Assembly (NCBI GenBank): GCA_013373015.1
Contig: JABXIQ010000006.1
Location: 62,001-126,000 of the forward strand
Source: Kangiellaceae bacterium
GTDB taxonomy: Bacteria; Pseudomonadota; Gammaproteobacteria; Enterobacterales; Kangiellaceae
Direction: 5' to 3'
Length of the DNA: 64,000 nucleotides
The notes under the pieces were generated by a model. It ran no database searches and was not told the origin of the DNA. It saw only the letters and a list, made by a program, of their open reading frames with translations. Made by a program: the position numbers and the translations under genes. Positions 55,380-63,136 of this stretch are shown here, piece by piece (the stretch's first letter is position 1; each line of letters begins with the position of its first letter).

Positions 55380-57593
55380 TTAGAAGTTAAAACGAACCCC
55401 TACGCGAGCAGTACGCGGTTTGTCAGGGCGTGCACCGTATGGCTCACGAGCAACAATGCCATCATCTTCAAATAAGTTGTCGATAGTTGCATAAATAGCT
55501 ACCGCATCGCTAAACTTATACTCGCCCGCCAAATCAACAATCAAACGACTGTCAGTTTGTTGGAAAGCACCGCATGCAGGCTTTGTACAAACACCATCCA
55601 CGTAGTTAATGTTGGTAAATAGATTCCACACTGAATTGTCATAGCCTAAAGACAATTGTGCTTGTTGTTCTGGGATATAAGGAATTGAATCACCTATGGT
55701 CACATCACCCCAAGCTTCATTTTCGAAAGTACTACCAAACTCAGTATCCGTATAAGTGTAAGTAAAACGCACTGGCCAGTTTTTAGCAAATTCACCAATC
55801 ACTTGCAACTCAACACCTTTAACTTCGGCTTCACCACCATTAAACTTATCGCCTTGATTATTAACATCACAGCCTGAATTAGATTGAGTACATTCGCCCA
55901 AAATATTGTCGTAATCACTGTAGAATGCAATGATTTCACTGGTGTAAGTACCATTGCCAAAGCGCATGCCTAACTCATAATTCCAACTTTCTTCAGGCTC
56001 AGAGTCTGGGCTGTTACCCGGAGGTGTGAAACCTTTGTTGATGCCAAACAATAAGCTGGCATTGTCATTAAAAGACCATAAGGCACCAAAACCAGGCAAG
56101 ACTTGTGAAACACTATTGCTTCGAGTGCTCAAATCAGCGTCTAAGCGAGTTGATGTTTTACCCCAGTCTTGACGCTCAAGATCAATATCTTCGTAACGTA
56201 CACCAGGTGTTAAAATCCAGTCACCTACCGTGATTTTGTCAGTGATGAAATAAGACGTTGCTTCAGCGCTTTGCACTCGGTTGCCTGCATTACCCCATGC
56301 GCCCAAGTCGTCTAACACCAAACCGCCATTTTGTTGAACATAAAAGCTGTTACGTTGAAAACGATCTTCCTCGTCTTTATGCACTCGTATACCAAACTCC
56401 ATTTCATGCTCAGCACTACCCGTTGTAAAATCCCAATCTAAACGAGCCTGAACACCACGACTGACATAGGCTCGATTATTAGCACGCACTTCAATTTGAT
56501 CACCGGCAGCAGTATCGGCTCCGTCTAATACAGACTGGAAATACACATCATTAGTATTATTTGTTGGATCATTCAAAGCACCAACCACATTTGCCCAGCT
56601 GTTTCGGCTACCAGCTACATGAAGCGCTTCTGTTTTAAACCAATTACGCTTAGTTTCATTGCGATAAGCAGTTACACGGAAATCTACTGAATCGGTTAAA
56701 TCCGCATAGTAATTAATTGCGTATTGATCGTGCTCACCGTCAAAGTTGTCCAGCTCAGATACTCCATACATGCGGTAAGGATTCGCCGCATAATCAGCAT
56801 CGGTCAAACCTAAGTAAGATTGCTCAGAATCTTCTGTTGAATGCTGGATCTTGAAATCTAACTGCTGGTACACACCAGAGCCGTAATCGTTATTAAGGCG
56901 GAACTTAACCAAATAATCATCTTTGTCGAAGCCAGTTTCTTGACCTTTACGGTCGATAGTCTTGAAACCATCTGACTGATGCTTATTGGCTTCAACTAAG
57001 TAGCCAAAGTTATCGCTACCATCACCATAATAGAAGTGTGCGCGACGTTCTGAGTTTTCACCTATCTCTAATTTCAACTGGCCCTCGGCATCCACTGGAA
57101 CTTGACGAGACAACAAGTTTACTGCTCCACCCACTGTGAATGGACCATACTTAATCGCTGCAGGACCTTTCAACACTTCCATACCGGTAATACGATCAAA
57201 GGTAGGGAAATAATAGGCAGAAGATGCTGCGTAAGGTGCTGGCGCAATTAGCACCCCATCTTCCATAAGAGTAATACGGCCAGTACGCTCAGTACCTGTG
57301 CCACGCAAACCGATATTCGGACGCAAGCCTAACCCATCTTCCAACTGCAAATACACGCCTGGTATTTGCTGTAGAGCACGATTAATATCAGTATATTTGA
57401 ATTCTTCTAGCTCTTGTTCAGAAACTACATGCGCAGAGCCTGGAACTTTTTGCGCAGCGTTACGATCACCGATAATAGTAATGGTTTCTGACTCGCCCTC
57501 GCCTTTTTTGTCGTCAGCCACAGCAGGGGAAGCCATTGATAATGCTGCGCAAACTGAGGCAGCTAATAGTGTTATTTTTAATGAAGGTTGCAT
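55380..57593 (-). CDS. TonB-dependent outer-membrane receptor (FecA-like)
   Basis: A 737-residue receptor that imports a chelated metal or other ligand using TonB energy. A signal peptide covers about 1-26. The TonB box is ETITIIGDR (about 36-44). The plug domain (about 50-160) has PGVYLQLEDGLGLRPNIGLR and GMEVLKGPAAIKYGP. The barrel ends in Phe (RVGVRFNF), a usual outer-membrane signature. There is no N-terminal signalling domain, so it should not act through an anti-sigma factor. The promoter carries a Fur box and an FNR box, so iron, and probably Fe(III) uptake, is the likely theme; the ligand is not shown. Confidence 0.93.
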   Translation of the reverse strand: MQPSLKITLLAASVCAALSMASPAVADDKKGEGESETITIIGDRNAAQKVPGSAHVVSEQELEEFKYTDINRALQQIPGVYLQLEDGLGLRPNIGLRGTGTERTGRITLMEDGVLIAPAPYAASSAYYFPTFDRITGMEVLKGPAAIKYGPFTVGGAVNLLSRQVPVDAEGQLKLEIGENSERRAHFYYGDGSDNFGYLVEANKHQSDGFKTIDRKGQETGFDKDDYLVKFRLNNDYGSGVYQQLDFKIQHSTEDSEQSYLGLTDADYAANPYRMYGVSELDNFDGEHDQYAINYYADLTDSVDFRVTAYRNETKRNWFKTEALHVAGSRNSWANVVGALNDPTNNTNDVYFQSVLDGADTAAGDQIEVRANNRAYVSRGVQARLDWDFTTGSAEHEMEFGIRVHKDEEDRFQRNSFYVQQNGGLVLDDLGAWGNAGNRVQSAEATSYFITDKITVGDWILTPGVRYEDIDLERQDWGKTSTRLDADLSTRSNSVSQVLPGFGALWSFNDNASLLFGINKGFTPPGNSPDSEPEESWNYELGMRFGNGTYTSEIIAFYSDYDNILGECTQSNSGCDVNNQGDKFNGGEAEVKGVELQVIGEFAKNWPVRFTYTYTDTEFGSTFENEAWGDVTIGDSIPYIPEQQAQLSLGYDNSVWNLFTNINYVDGVCTKPACGAFQQTDSRLIVDLAGEYKFSDAVAIYATIDNLFEDDGIVAREPYGARPDKPRTARVGVRFNF

Positions 57594-57658
57594 GGTTTTG
57601 CCTTAATCGTTCTCTCTTACCTAATGTCAGAGCTATAAGTGATTCATCAGTGGAGCGA

Positions 57659-57689
57659 ATTATAGATCTAAATGAGAACGATTATCAAT
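57659..57689 (-). promoter_or_regulatory. Fur-controlled promoter of the TonB receptor gene
   Basis: On the minus strand TTGATA (57688-57683) and TATAAT (57664-57659) are 18 bases apart. The Fur-like operator AATGAGAACGATTATCAAT spans 57671-57689, covering the -35 element and most of the spacer. Binding of Fur-Fe would block RNA polymerase, the usual arrangement for an iron-uptake gene. Confidence 0.75.
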
Positions 57690-57717
57690 AGCAAAGAGTA
57701 AATATTCTTATTATTAT

Positions 57718-57731
57718 TTGATTTAGATCAA
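57718..57731. promoter_or_regulatory. FNR box upstream of the TonB receptor
   Basis: TTGATTTAGATCAA is a perfect FNR palindrome. Relative to the Fur-controlled promoter its centre is about 72 bases upstream of the expected start, compatible with class I activation. It lies between the 3' end of regA and the receptor gene, so the receptor is the only plausible target. Confidence 0.75.
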
Positions 57732-57764
57732 ATAACCTCATTCCTAACCTCAAAATTAAGGATA

Positions 57765-58304
57765 TTAATGAGCTTTTGGCTTTTTGGATAACTTACGCTG
57801 CAAGGTTCTTCTGTGCATTCCTAAAGCTCGAGCAGTTGCAGATATATTTCCACCATGCTCAAGCAAAGTAGCCTGAATATGCTCCCACTCCATTCTCTCA
57901 ACGGATAGAGGCTGTTTGGAAACAGCTAACTCTTTACTTTGAGAAGTATGTTGTTGCAGAGCCTTAAGAACTTGACTTGCATTAGCTGGCTTTGGCAAAT
58001 AATTATCCGCTCCAAGCTTAATGGCTTGAACTGTTGTGACAATACTTGCGTAGCCGGTCAGAATTAAAATACTTGCAGACGGATAGCGTTTTCTGAGTTG
58101 GGGTAAGGAGCTTAAACCCGACTCTTGATCCAAAAATAAATCAATCACAATATAATCGAAATGTAATGTTCGATTAACAGAGTCAAGTTGCGAAATACTA
58201 CTACAGTGAGTAACTGCAACAGATTTTCGGGCTAAAGACTTGGTTAACACTCGAGCAAAAGTATCATCATCTTCTAGTAATAAAAGTGATTTTTTATTGC
58301 TCAT
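57765..58304 (-). CDS. regA: Redox response regulator RegA/PrrA/ActR family
   Basis: A 179-residue response regulator. The receiver domain (about 1-120) has acidic residues at 12-14, phosphoacceptor Asp55 (VIDLFLDQESG) and Lys in YLPKPAN. The short output domain is a Fis-type helix-turn-helix (about 140-175, NISATARALGMHRRTLQRKL), the signature of RegA. The family globally controls respiration, nitrogen and carbon genes in response to redox state. Its start overlaps the regB stop by 4 bases. Confidence 0.95.
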   Translation of the reverse strand: MSNKKSLLLLEDDDTFARVLTKSLARKSVAVTHCSSISQLDSVNRTLHFDYIVIDLFLDQESGLSSLPQLRKRYPSASILILTGYASIVTTVQAIKLGADNYLPKPANASQVLKALQQHTSQSKELAVSKQPLSVERMEWEHIQATLLEHGGNISATARALGMHRRTLQRKLSKKPKAH

Positions 58305-59584
58305 ACCGCTTCCTGAACGAAATGAATCGGGAGCTTAATAATCACTTTTGCACCACCCTCTGCATTATTCTCTATACTAAGCTCACCGCCAGCTCTTTCA
58401 ATACTTGCGCTTGATACTAAAGATCCAACACCCATCCCCTGTTGAGAATGTTCATAAGGACTAATCCCGTATTGAGCCAAGAAGTCACTGTCTAGTCCGT
58501 TTCCAAAATCCGTAATGGTTAGAAAACAAATTTGCTTCTTGAGGTCAATGCTTACCTCGACTCGAAAAGTCATATCTTTCTTTGACTCTCCAGCAGCGTT
58601 ACTAGCTTTAGCGGCATTATCAAAAATATTTAATAGCGCACTGTATAAGCCTATGTGACTATTTATGTAAGCACTTTCCCACAGCTCTACTTGATACTTT
58701 TCAACTTTAATATTCACCGCAGGATCAATTAACCGATATTTATTCAAAGCAGTTGCCACAAATTCAGTTAAAGAAATAGCGACAAAATCTTGCGTCTTAA
58801 ATTGTTGATACTGTTTAGACATTTGCTGCGTAATCAAGTTACAACGCGCCACTTGTTGCTGCATTAAGACAAGAGTTTCCTCATCCGCATTATGCCCATT
58901 TGCTTCGCTCAAATCTTCAAGTAATACCGACAAGGAAGATAGCGGTGTATTTAATTGATGAGCTGCATCTGCCGCCGCCAAGCCTAGAGCCATAATATGA
59001 TCATCTCTAACTTGCTTATGCTTATTACGTTCCAAAGCGCTGTATTGCTGCTGAGTTATACGCGACAAACTGCCAACAACAAAGAACATCAATACGCTCG
59101 TACCAATAAAAACCAACCACATGCCTAAAATATGTTCATTAAAAGAGTGACCTTGGTGCTCAGCGTTACCACTCCACCAAATTAACGAATACAGAATATT
59201 TGCCAACAGCAAAATAATGAACGATTGTATTTGGTTTAAAATAGCTGCAGAAGTAACCACAGGTAAAAACAGTAGTGATATTAACGGGTTAACAGCTCCG
59301 CCAGTGGCATAAACATAGAGTGTTAAAAGAGATGCATCAATAATAAGGTTAATAAACAATAGTTGAGGGCTAGCATTTTTTTTCACCATAAACTGGTTAA
59401 CAACCACGATTAGCTGAAACGTTAGCACTACCCATACCGCGGCCAGTGGACTTTGCTCTAACCAAAATAAATACAATAACTGGATCAATAACGCCGCAGC
59501 TCTGAGCCAATTAAGGTTGTACAATATAGATTTGGTAATACGCTGGTTGAGCATAATAGTTATGTCTGTTTTTTGTTCGTTCAT
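58301..59584 (-). CDS. regB: Redox sensor histidine kinase RegB/PrrB/ActS family
   Basis: A 427-residue membrane kinase paired with regA. Six membrane helices cover about 25-175. The quinone-binding motif reads GGAVNPL (95-101), where RegB has GGxxNPF. The phosphorylated His is His209 in AADAAHQLNTPLSSL, and Cys248 (QVARCNLI) lies about 40 residues further on, matching the redox Cys of RegB. The ATPase domain has DNAAKAS (N box) and GMGVGSLVSSASIERAGGEL (G boxes). No ribosome site precedes ATG 59584; an alternative is ATG 59554. It probably senses the quinone pool. Confidence 0.94.
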   Translation of the reverse strand: MNEQKTDITIMLNQRITKSILYNLNWLRAAALLIQLLYLFWLEQSPLAAVWVVLTFQLIVVVNQFMVKKNASPQLLFINLIIDASLLTLYVYATGGAVNPLISLLFLPVVTSAAILNQIQSFIILLLANILYSLIWWSGNAEHQGHSFNEHILGMWLVFIGTSVLMFFVVGSLSRITQQQYSALERNKHKQVRDDHIMALGLAAADAAHQLNTPLSSLSVLLEDLSEANGHNADEETLVLMQQQVARCNLITQQMSKQYQQFKTQDFVAISLTEFVATALNKYRLIDPAVNIKVEKYQVELWESAYINSHIGLYSALLNIFDNAAKASNAAGESKKDMTFRVEVSIDLKKQICFLTITDFGNGLDSDFLAQYGISPYEHSQQGMGVGSLVSSASIERAGGELSIENNAEGGAKVIIKLPIHFVQEAV

Positions 59585-59629
59585 TATAAAACAATTAGTC
59601 TTTTAATAATATTAAAGGCACCTATAACC

Positions 59630-59650
59630 CATGCGACAATTTGTCGCATG
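59630..59650. promoter_or_regulatory. RegA-type operator palindrome between regB and an outer-membrane gene
   Basis: CATGCGACAA, one central T, and TTGTCGCATG form a perfect 21-base palindrome. The core TGCGAC-N5-GTCGCA matches the known RegA/PrrA/RegR half-site pattern with 5-base spacing. It is 46 bases before regB and 59 bases before the divergent outer-membrane gene. On the plus strand it abuts a weak -35 followed by TATAAT at 59672-59677, suggesting activation of that gene and possible autoregulation of regBA. Confidence 0.75.
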
Positions 59651-59709
59651 TTCAGTTTTAACCTCAGACCTTATAATTCATTCACTTTTTATCCAGTCAT
59701 ATCAATGTT

Positions 59710-60684
59710 ATGAAAAATCAATTGTTTTCCTTTATAGTTTCTTGCGTATTGCTGACCAGCGCAACTATGTGCTTTGCCGATTCCACCCGCCCAGATGATC
59801 ATGCCCCTATCAATGTTATGGGTGATCATATGCACAATAAAGGCGAATGGATGATTGGTTATCGTTATAAAACCATGTACATGCAAGACCTCTATCTCAA
59901 TAACGACAAAATCCGCGAACAACAAGTATTAGCCGACTTTATGATGGTTCCTCAAGAGATGGATATGACAATGCATATGCTTGGTGTCATGTACGCGCCA
60001 AGTGATTCGGTTACGCTTACCGCAATGCTCCCATTTATGGAAAAAGAAATGCAAGGTATCAATCGCATGGGACAATCTACTGAATCCAATAGCTCAGGGA
60101 TTGGTGATATAAAAGTTAATAGCCTGATTTTATTAGAAGAATCTGGCAGCACCCATACTCATGCTCATCTAGGAATATCCATTCCTACAGGATCAATTGA
60201 TAAGTCGAAAAATGGGATGCGCTTGCCTTATGGTATGCAAGCAGGCTCTGGCACATGGGATTTCAATACTGGCATTACCCATAAAAGATTTTTTGAGCAC
60301 AGCTCATTCGGGATTCAAGCTCTTGCAACATTACGAACTGGGGAGAATGACAACAACTACAGATTGGGCAATAAATATCAATTAAACACATGGTATGCCT
60401 ATAACCTCAATCATCATTGGGCACTATCAATTGGTGTAGATTATATTAAAAATGATGACATTAAAGGCGCCGATCCTATGTTAAACCCCATGATGAGTCC
60501 TAATTCACGCGCTGAATTAGCCGCATCAAAACGCTCAAATACTCACTTAGGAGTCAATTACTTAGATGCCAGCGGTCATCGCTTTGCCATTACGCTTGCT
60601 AAAGAAATTTATCGTGATTTTGATGCACCTCGACTTGCTCAAGACTGGTCATTCAATTTTGGTTGGCAATACGCATTCAAATAA
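59710..60684 (+). CDS. Met-rich outer-membrane protein (transporter-like beta-barrel)
   Basis: A 324-residue protein with a signal peptide ending near FADST (about residue 24). Sixteen Met residues lie between 37 and 120, in clusters such as MVPQEMDMTMHM and GDHMHNKGEWM; a THTHAH group lies at about 145. The rest alternates polar and hydrophobic strands (GSGTWDFNTGIT, SFGIQALATLRTG) as in beta-barrels, and it ends WQYAFK. Met and His clusters are typical of copper-handling proteins. I infer a copper or metal role but cannot prove it. It is divergent from regB across the RegA palindrome and has its own terminator. Confidence 0.8.
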   Translation: MKNQLFSFIVSCVLLTSATMCFADSTRPDDHAPINVMGDHMHNKGEWMIGYRYKTMYMQDLYLNNDKIREQQVLADFMMVPQEMDMTMHMLGVMYAPSDSVTLTAMLPFMEKEMQGINRMGQSTESNSSGIGDIKVNSLILLEESGSTHTHAHLGISIPTGSIDKSKNGMRLPYGMQAGSGTWDFNTGITHKRFFEHSSFGIQALATLRTGENDNNYRLGNKYQLNTWYAYNLNHHWALSIGVDYIKNDDIKGADPMLNPMMSPNSRAELAASKRSNTHLGVNYLDASGHRFAITLAKEIYRDFDAPRLAQDWSFNFGWQYAFK

Positions 60685-60727
60685 TACAAGTAAATCATTT
60701 TAATAATAAACATTATCCACTAACGTT

Positions 60728-60752
60728 AGCTGGCCTTTGCCAGCTTTTTTTT
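60728..60752 (+). terminator. Terminator after the Met-rich outer-membrane gene
   Basis: AGCTGGC, loop CTTT, GCCAGCT and a run of eight T form a strong intrinsic terminator 44 bases after the outer-membrane gene stop. Confidence 0.93.
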
Positions 60753-60802
60753 ATCCATAATTAGCCTATAATGACACCAACTACATTAAAGGTCTTTTAC
60801 TG

Positions 60803-61012
60803 ATGAAAACACTTGTTTGTTTGCTGTGTGTATTAAGTTTGCTAGGCTGCTCTTCTGAAGAGAAAGAGTCCGATAAACTACTCACAAACTACAAAGATCA
60901 CCATTTGGAAAAGGCCAAGCAAGCTGAGCAGCAAATCAATCAGCGTGCGGAAAACCTCGAACAACAGTTAAAAGAAGCAACCACTAATCAAGAAGACGAT
61001 CCGCAACTTTAA
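60803..61012 (+). CDS. Small coiled-coil lipoprotein
   Basis: A 69-residue protein with a lipoprotein signal, lipobox LLGC with modified Cys16. After Ser-rich residues it is one charged amphipathic helix (LEKAKQAEQQINQRAENLEQ, about 36-60), likely coiled coil. Residues +2 and +3 are Ser, so outer-membrane sorting is expected. It ends 6 bases before greB and is probably co-transcribed with it. Function unknown. Confidence 0.75.
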   Translation: MKTLVCLLCVLSLLGCSSEEKESDKLLTNYKDHHLEKAKQAEQQINQRAENLEQQLKEATTNQEDDPQL

Positions 61013-61018
61013 TTACCT

Positions 61019-61498
61019 ATGAAACGCTCAAACCTAATCACCCTTGCGGGCGCTACTCGCTTGCGCAATGAACTAGCCCATTTATGGAAAAACCTGAGAC
61101 CCGAAGTCACTAAAGCATTAGCTGCCGCTGCTGCCGAGGGTGACCGAAGCGAAAATGCCGAATATATTTATAGAAAAAAACAGCTGCGAGAAATTGATCG
61201 ACGCTTAAGATACTTGCAAAAAAGAACTCAAGAAATGCAGGTCATTGAGCGTAAGCCCTCCAATCAAGAGGCTGTTTTTTTTGGCGCTGAAGTGACTCTA
61301 GAAGACGAAATGGGCAAGGAAGTTATGTACCGCATTGTGGGATCTGACGAGTTTGATGTAGAAGAGCATTACATCAGTGTTGATTCACCAATGGCTCGAG
61401 CTTTATTAAAAAAACAACTTGATGATCAAGTCGAAGTGTTATTGCCAAGCGGCAAGAAAGAGTTCTGGATAACCTATATTCATTACCCAGAACTATGA
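61019..61498 (+). CDS. greB: Transcription elongation factor GreB
   Basis: A 159-residue factor that enters the RNA polymerase secondary channel and stimulates cleavage of backtracked transcripts. The N-terminal coiled coil holds the acidic tip and basic patch (AAEGDRSENAEYIYRKKQLR), with the FKBP-like C-terminal domain (EEHYISVDSPMARALLKKQL). Length and the YRKKQLREIDRRLRYL region place it with GreB rather than GreA. It begins 6 bases after the small lipoprotein gene. Confidence 0.96.
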   Translation: MKRSNLITLAGATRLRNELAHLWKNLRPEVTKALAAAAAEGDRSENAEYIYRKKQLREIDRRLRYLQKRTQEMQVIERKPSNQEAVFFGAEVTLEDEMGKEVMYRIVGSDEFDVEEHYISVDSPMARALLKKQLDDQVEVLLPSGKKEFWITYIHYPEL

Positions 61499-61523
61499 CC
61501 TCATAAAAGTAGAGTATTAATAT

Positions 61524-63122
61524 TTACAAATGAGCCTTACGTTCTCTAGACAAACCTAAATACAAACTTAGACACATAATTATCAATACTATGGTAAAGG
61601 GCAAGCCAACTGTAATCGCCGCCGCTTGAAGCGCTCCCAAGGCATCAGCACCACCTCCGAACAATAATGCAGCAGCTATCACACCCTCCATAGTAGCCCA
61701 GAAAATTCGTTGAGCCACTGGCACATCGAGTTTACCACCCGCGGTAATGCTATCGATGACTAGTGAACCTGAGTCAGATGAAGTGATAAAAAACACTAAA
61801 ACCAACACTATGGCTAAGAATGAAGTAATATGCCCGAATGGTAAATTATCAAGCATTTGGAACAAAGCTAAAGAGCTATCAGTAATTCCATTGGCAAGCT
61901 CGCCAACGCCTTGCTTAACTTGCTCCAAGCCATTACCGCCAAAGGTTGCCATCCACACCGTTGTGACCAAGGTTGGTACAATCAACACCGCCATAATAAA
62001 CTGTCTAACCGTTCTACCTCGCGAAATACGAGCAATAAACATGCCGACAAAAGGTGACCATGAAATCCACCACGCCCAATAAAAGACTGTCCAGCCGTGA
62101 TAAAAAGTTTCATCTTCACGCCCAATCCAGTTACTGAGCGGTATTATGTGTTCCACATAAGATAGCAAGGTAGTCGCAACACCGTTTAGAACCATCGTGG
62201 TTGAACCTGCAATAATCACAAATAGCATTAACGCAAATGCCAAAGACATATTGATATTACTGAGAATTTTCACTCCGCCATCAAGTCCACGCACGACAGA
62301 AAAGATTGCGACAATAGTGACGGCAAAAATAATAGCAATCTGAGTACCTATGGTATTCGGAATATCAAATAAGAAATTAAGACCTCCCGCCGCCTGCTGA
62401 GCTCCAAAGCCCAGAGATGTTGCAAGCCCAAATATAGTGGCAAGTACAGCAACCGTATCAATCACGTTACCAGGCCAACCCCAAACTCGTTCACCCAATA
62501 ATGGGAAAAATGTTGAACGAATGGTTAAAGGCATATTGCAGTTATAAGCAAAAAAGGCCAGTGATAAACCAACTACTGCATAAATCGCCCAAGGGTGTAA
62601 GCCCCAATGGAACATTGTGGCACCCATTGCCATCTTTGCTGATGCTTCAGTACCTTCTGGTGTGTTAAGAGGCGTTCCAAACCAGTTAGTAAAATAGCCC
62701 ACAGGTTCTGCAACACTCCAGAACATAAGGCCGATCCCCATCCCTGCTGCAAATAACATGGCAAACCACGACATAAGGCTAAAATCAGCTTTCGCTTCTG
62801 AACCACCAAGTCTTATTTTACCTAAAGGCAACACAATCAATAACAAGCAGAATAAGACAAAAATGTTACCACCGACCATAAACAACCAGTCAAAGTTATC
62901 AATCGACCATGCCTTAGAAGCATCGAAAGCTTGCTTAGCCGACTCTGGAAAAATCAAAGTTCCAATGACAAACAGGACTATTAGTAAAGAAGAAAAGAAA
63001 AATACTGGGTTATGTAGATCCATACCCAATACTTCAACATTATGCTCTCCTACCTCGTGTTCAGTTTCATAAACTGGATCATCTACTTCTGGAATATCAT
63101 TACTCTCTAAATTATCACTCAT
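61524..63122 (-). CDS. BCCT-family betaine/choline/carnitine transporter
   Basis: A 532-residue secondary transporter with twelve membrane helices for a trimethylammonium osmolyte or carbon source. The family patterns AAGMGIGLMFWSVAEPVGYF, FHWGLHPWAIYAVVGLSLAF and WAWWISWSPFVGMFIARISR are intact. ATG 63122 (MSDNLESND) follows GGGGGAAG; a longer frame upstream is not family-like. The C-terminal tail after the last helix is only about ten residues, so the long osmosensing tail of BetP-type proteins is absent. It starts 14 bases after the porin-like gene on the same strand. Substrate not assigned. Confidence 0.93.
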   Translation of the reverse strand: MSDNLESNDIPEVDDPVYETEHEVGEHNVEVLGMDLHNPVFFFSSLLIVLFVIGTLIFPESAKQAFDASKAWSIDNFDWLFMVGGNIFVLFCLLLIVLPLGKIRLGGSEAKADFSLMSWFAMLFAAGMGIGLMFWSVAEPVGYFTNWFGTPLNTPEGTEASAKMAMGATMFHWGLHPWAIYAVVGLSLAFFAYNCNMPLTIRSTFFPLLGERVWGWPGNVIDTVAVLATIFGLATSLGFGAQQAAGGLNFLFDIPNTIGTQIAIIFAVTIVAIFSVVRGLDGGVKILSNINMSLAFALMLFVIIAGSTTMVLNGVATTLLSYVEHIIPLSNWIGREDETFYHGWTVFYWAWWISWSPFVGMFIARISRGRTVRQFIMAVLIVPTLVTTVWMATFGGNGLEQVKQGVGELANGITDSSLALFQMLDNLPFGHITSFLAIVLVLVFFITSSDSGSLVIDSITAGGKLDVPVAQRIFWATMEGVIAAALLFGGGADALGALQAAAITVGLPFTIVLIIMCLSLYLGLSRERKAHL

Positions 63123-63136
63123 ACTATATCTTCCCC

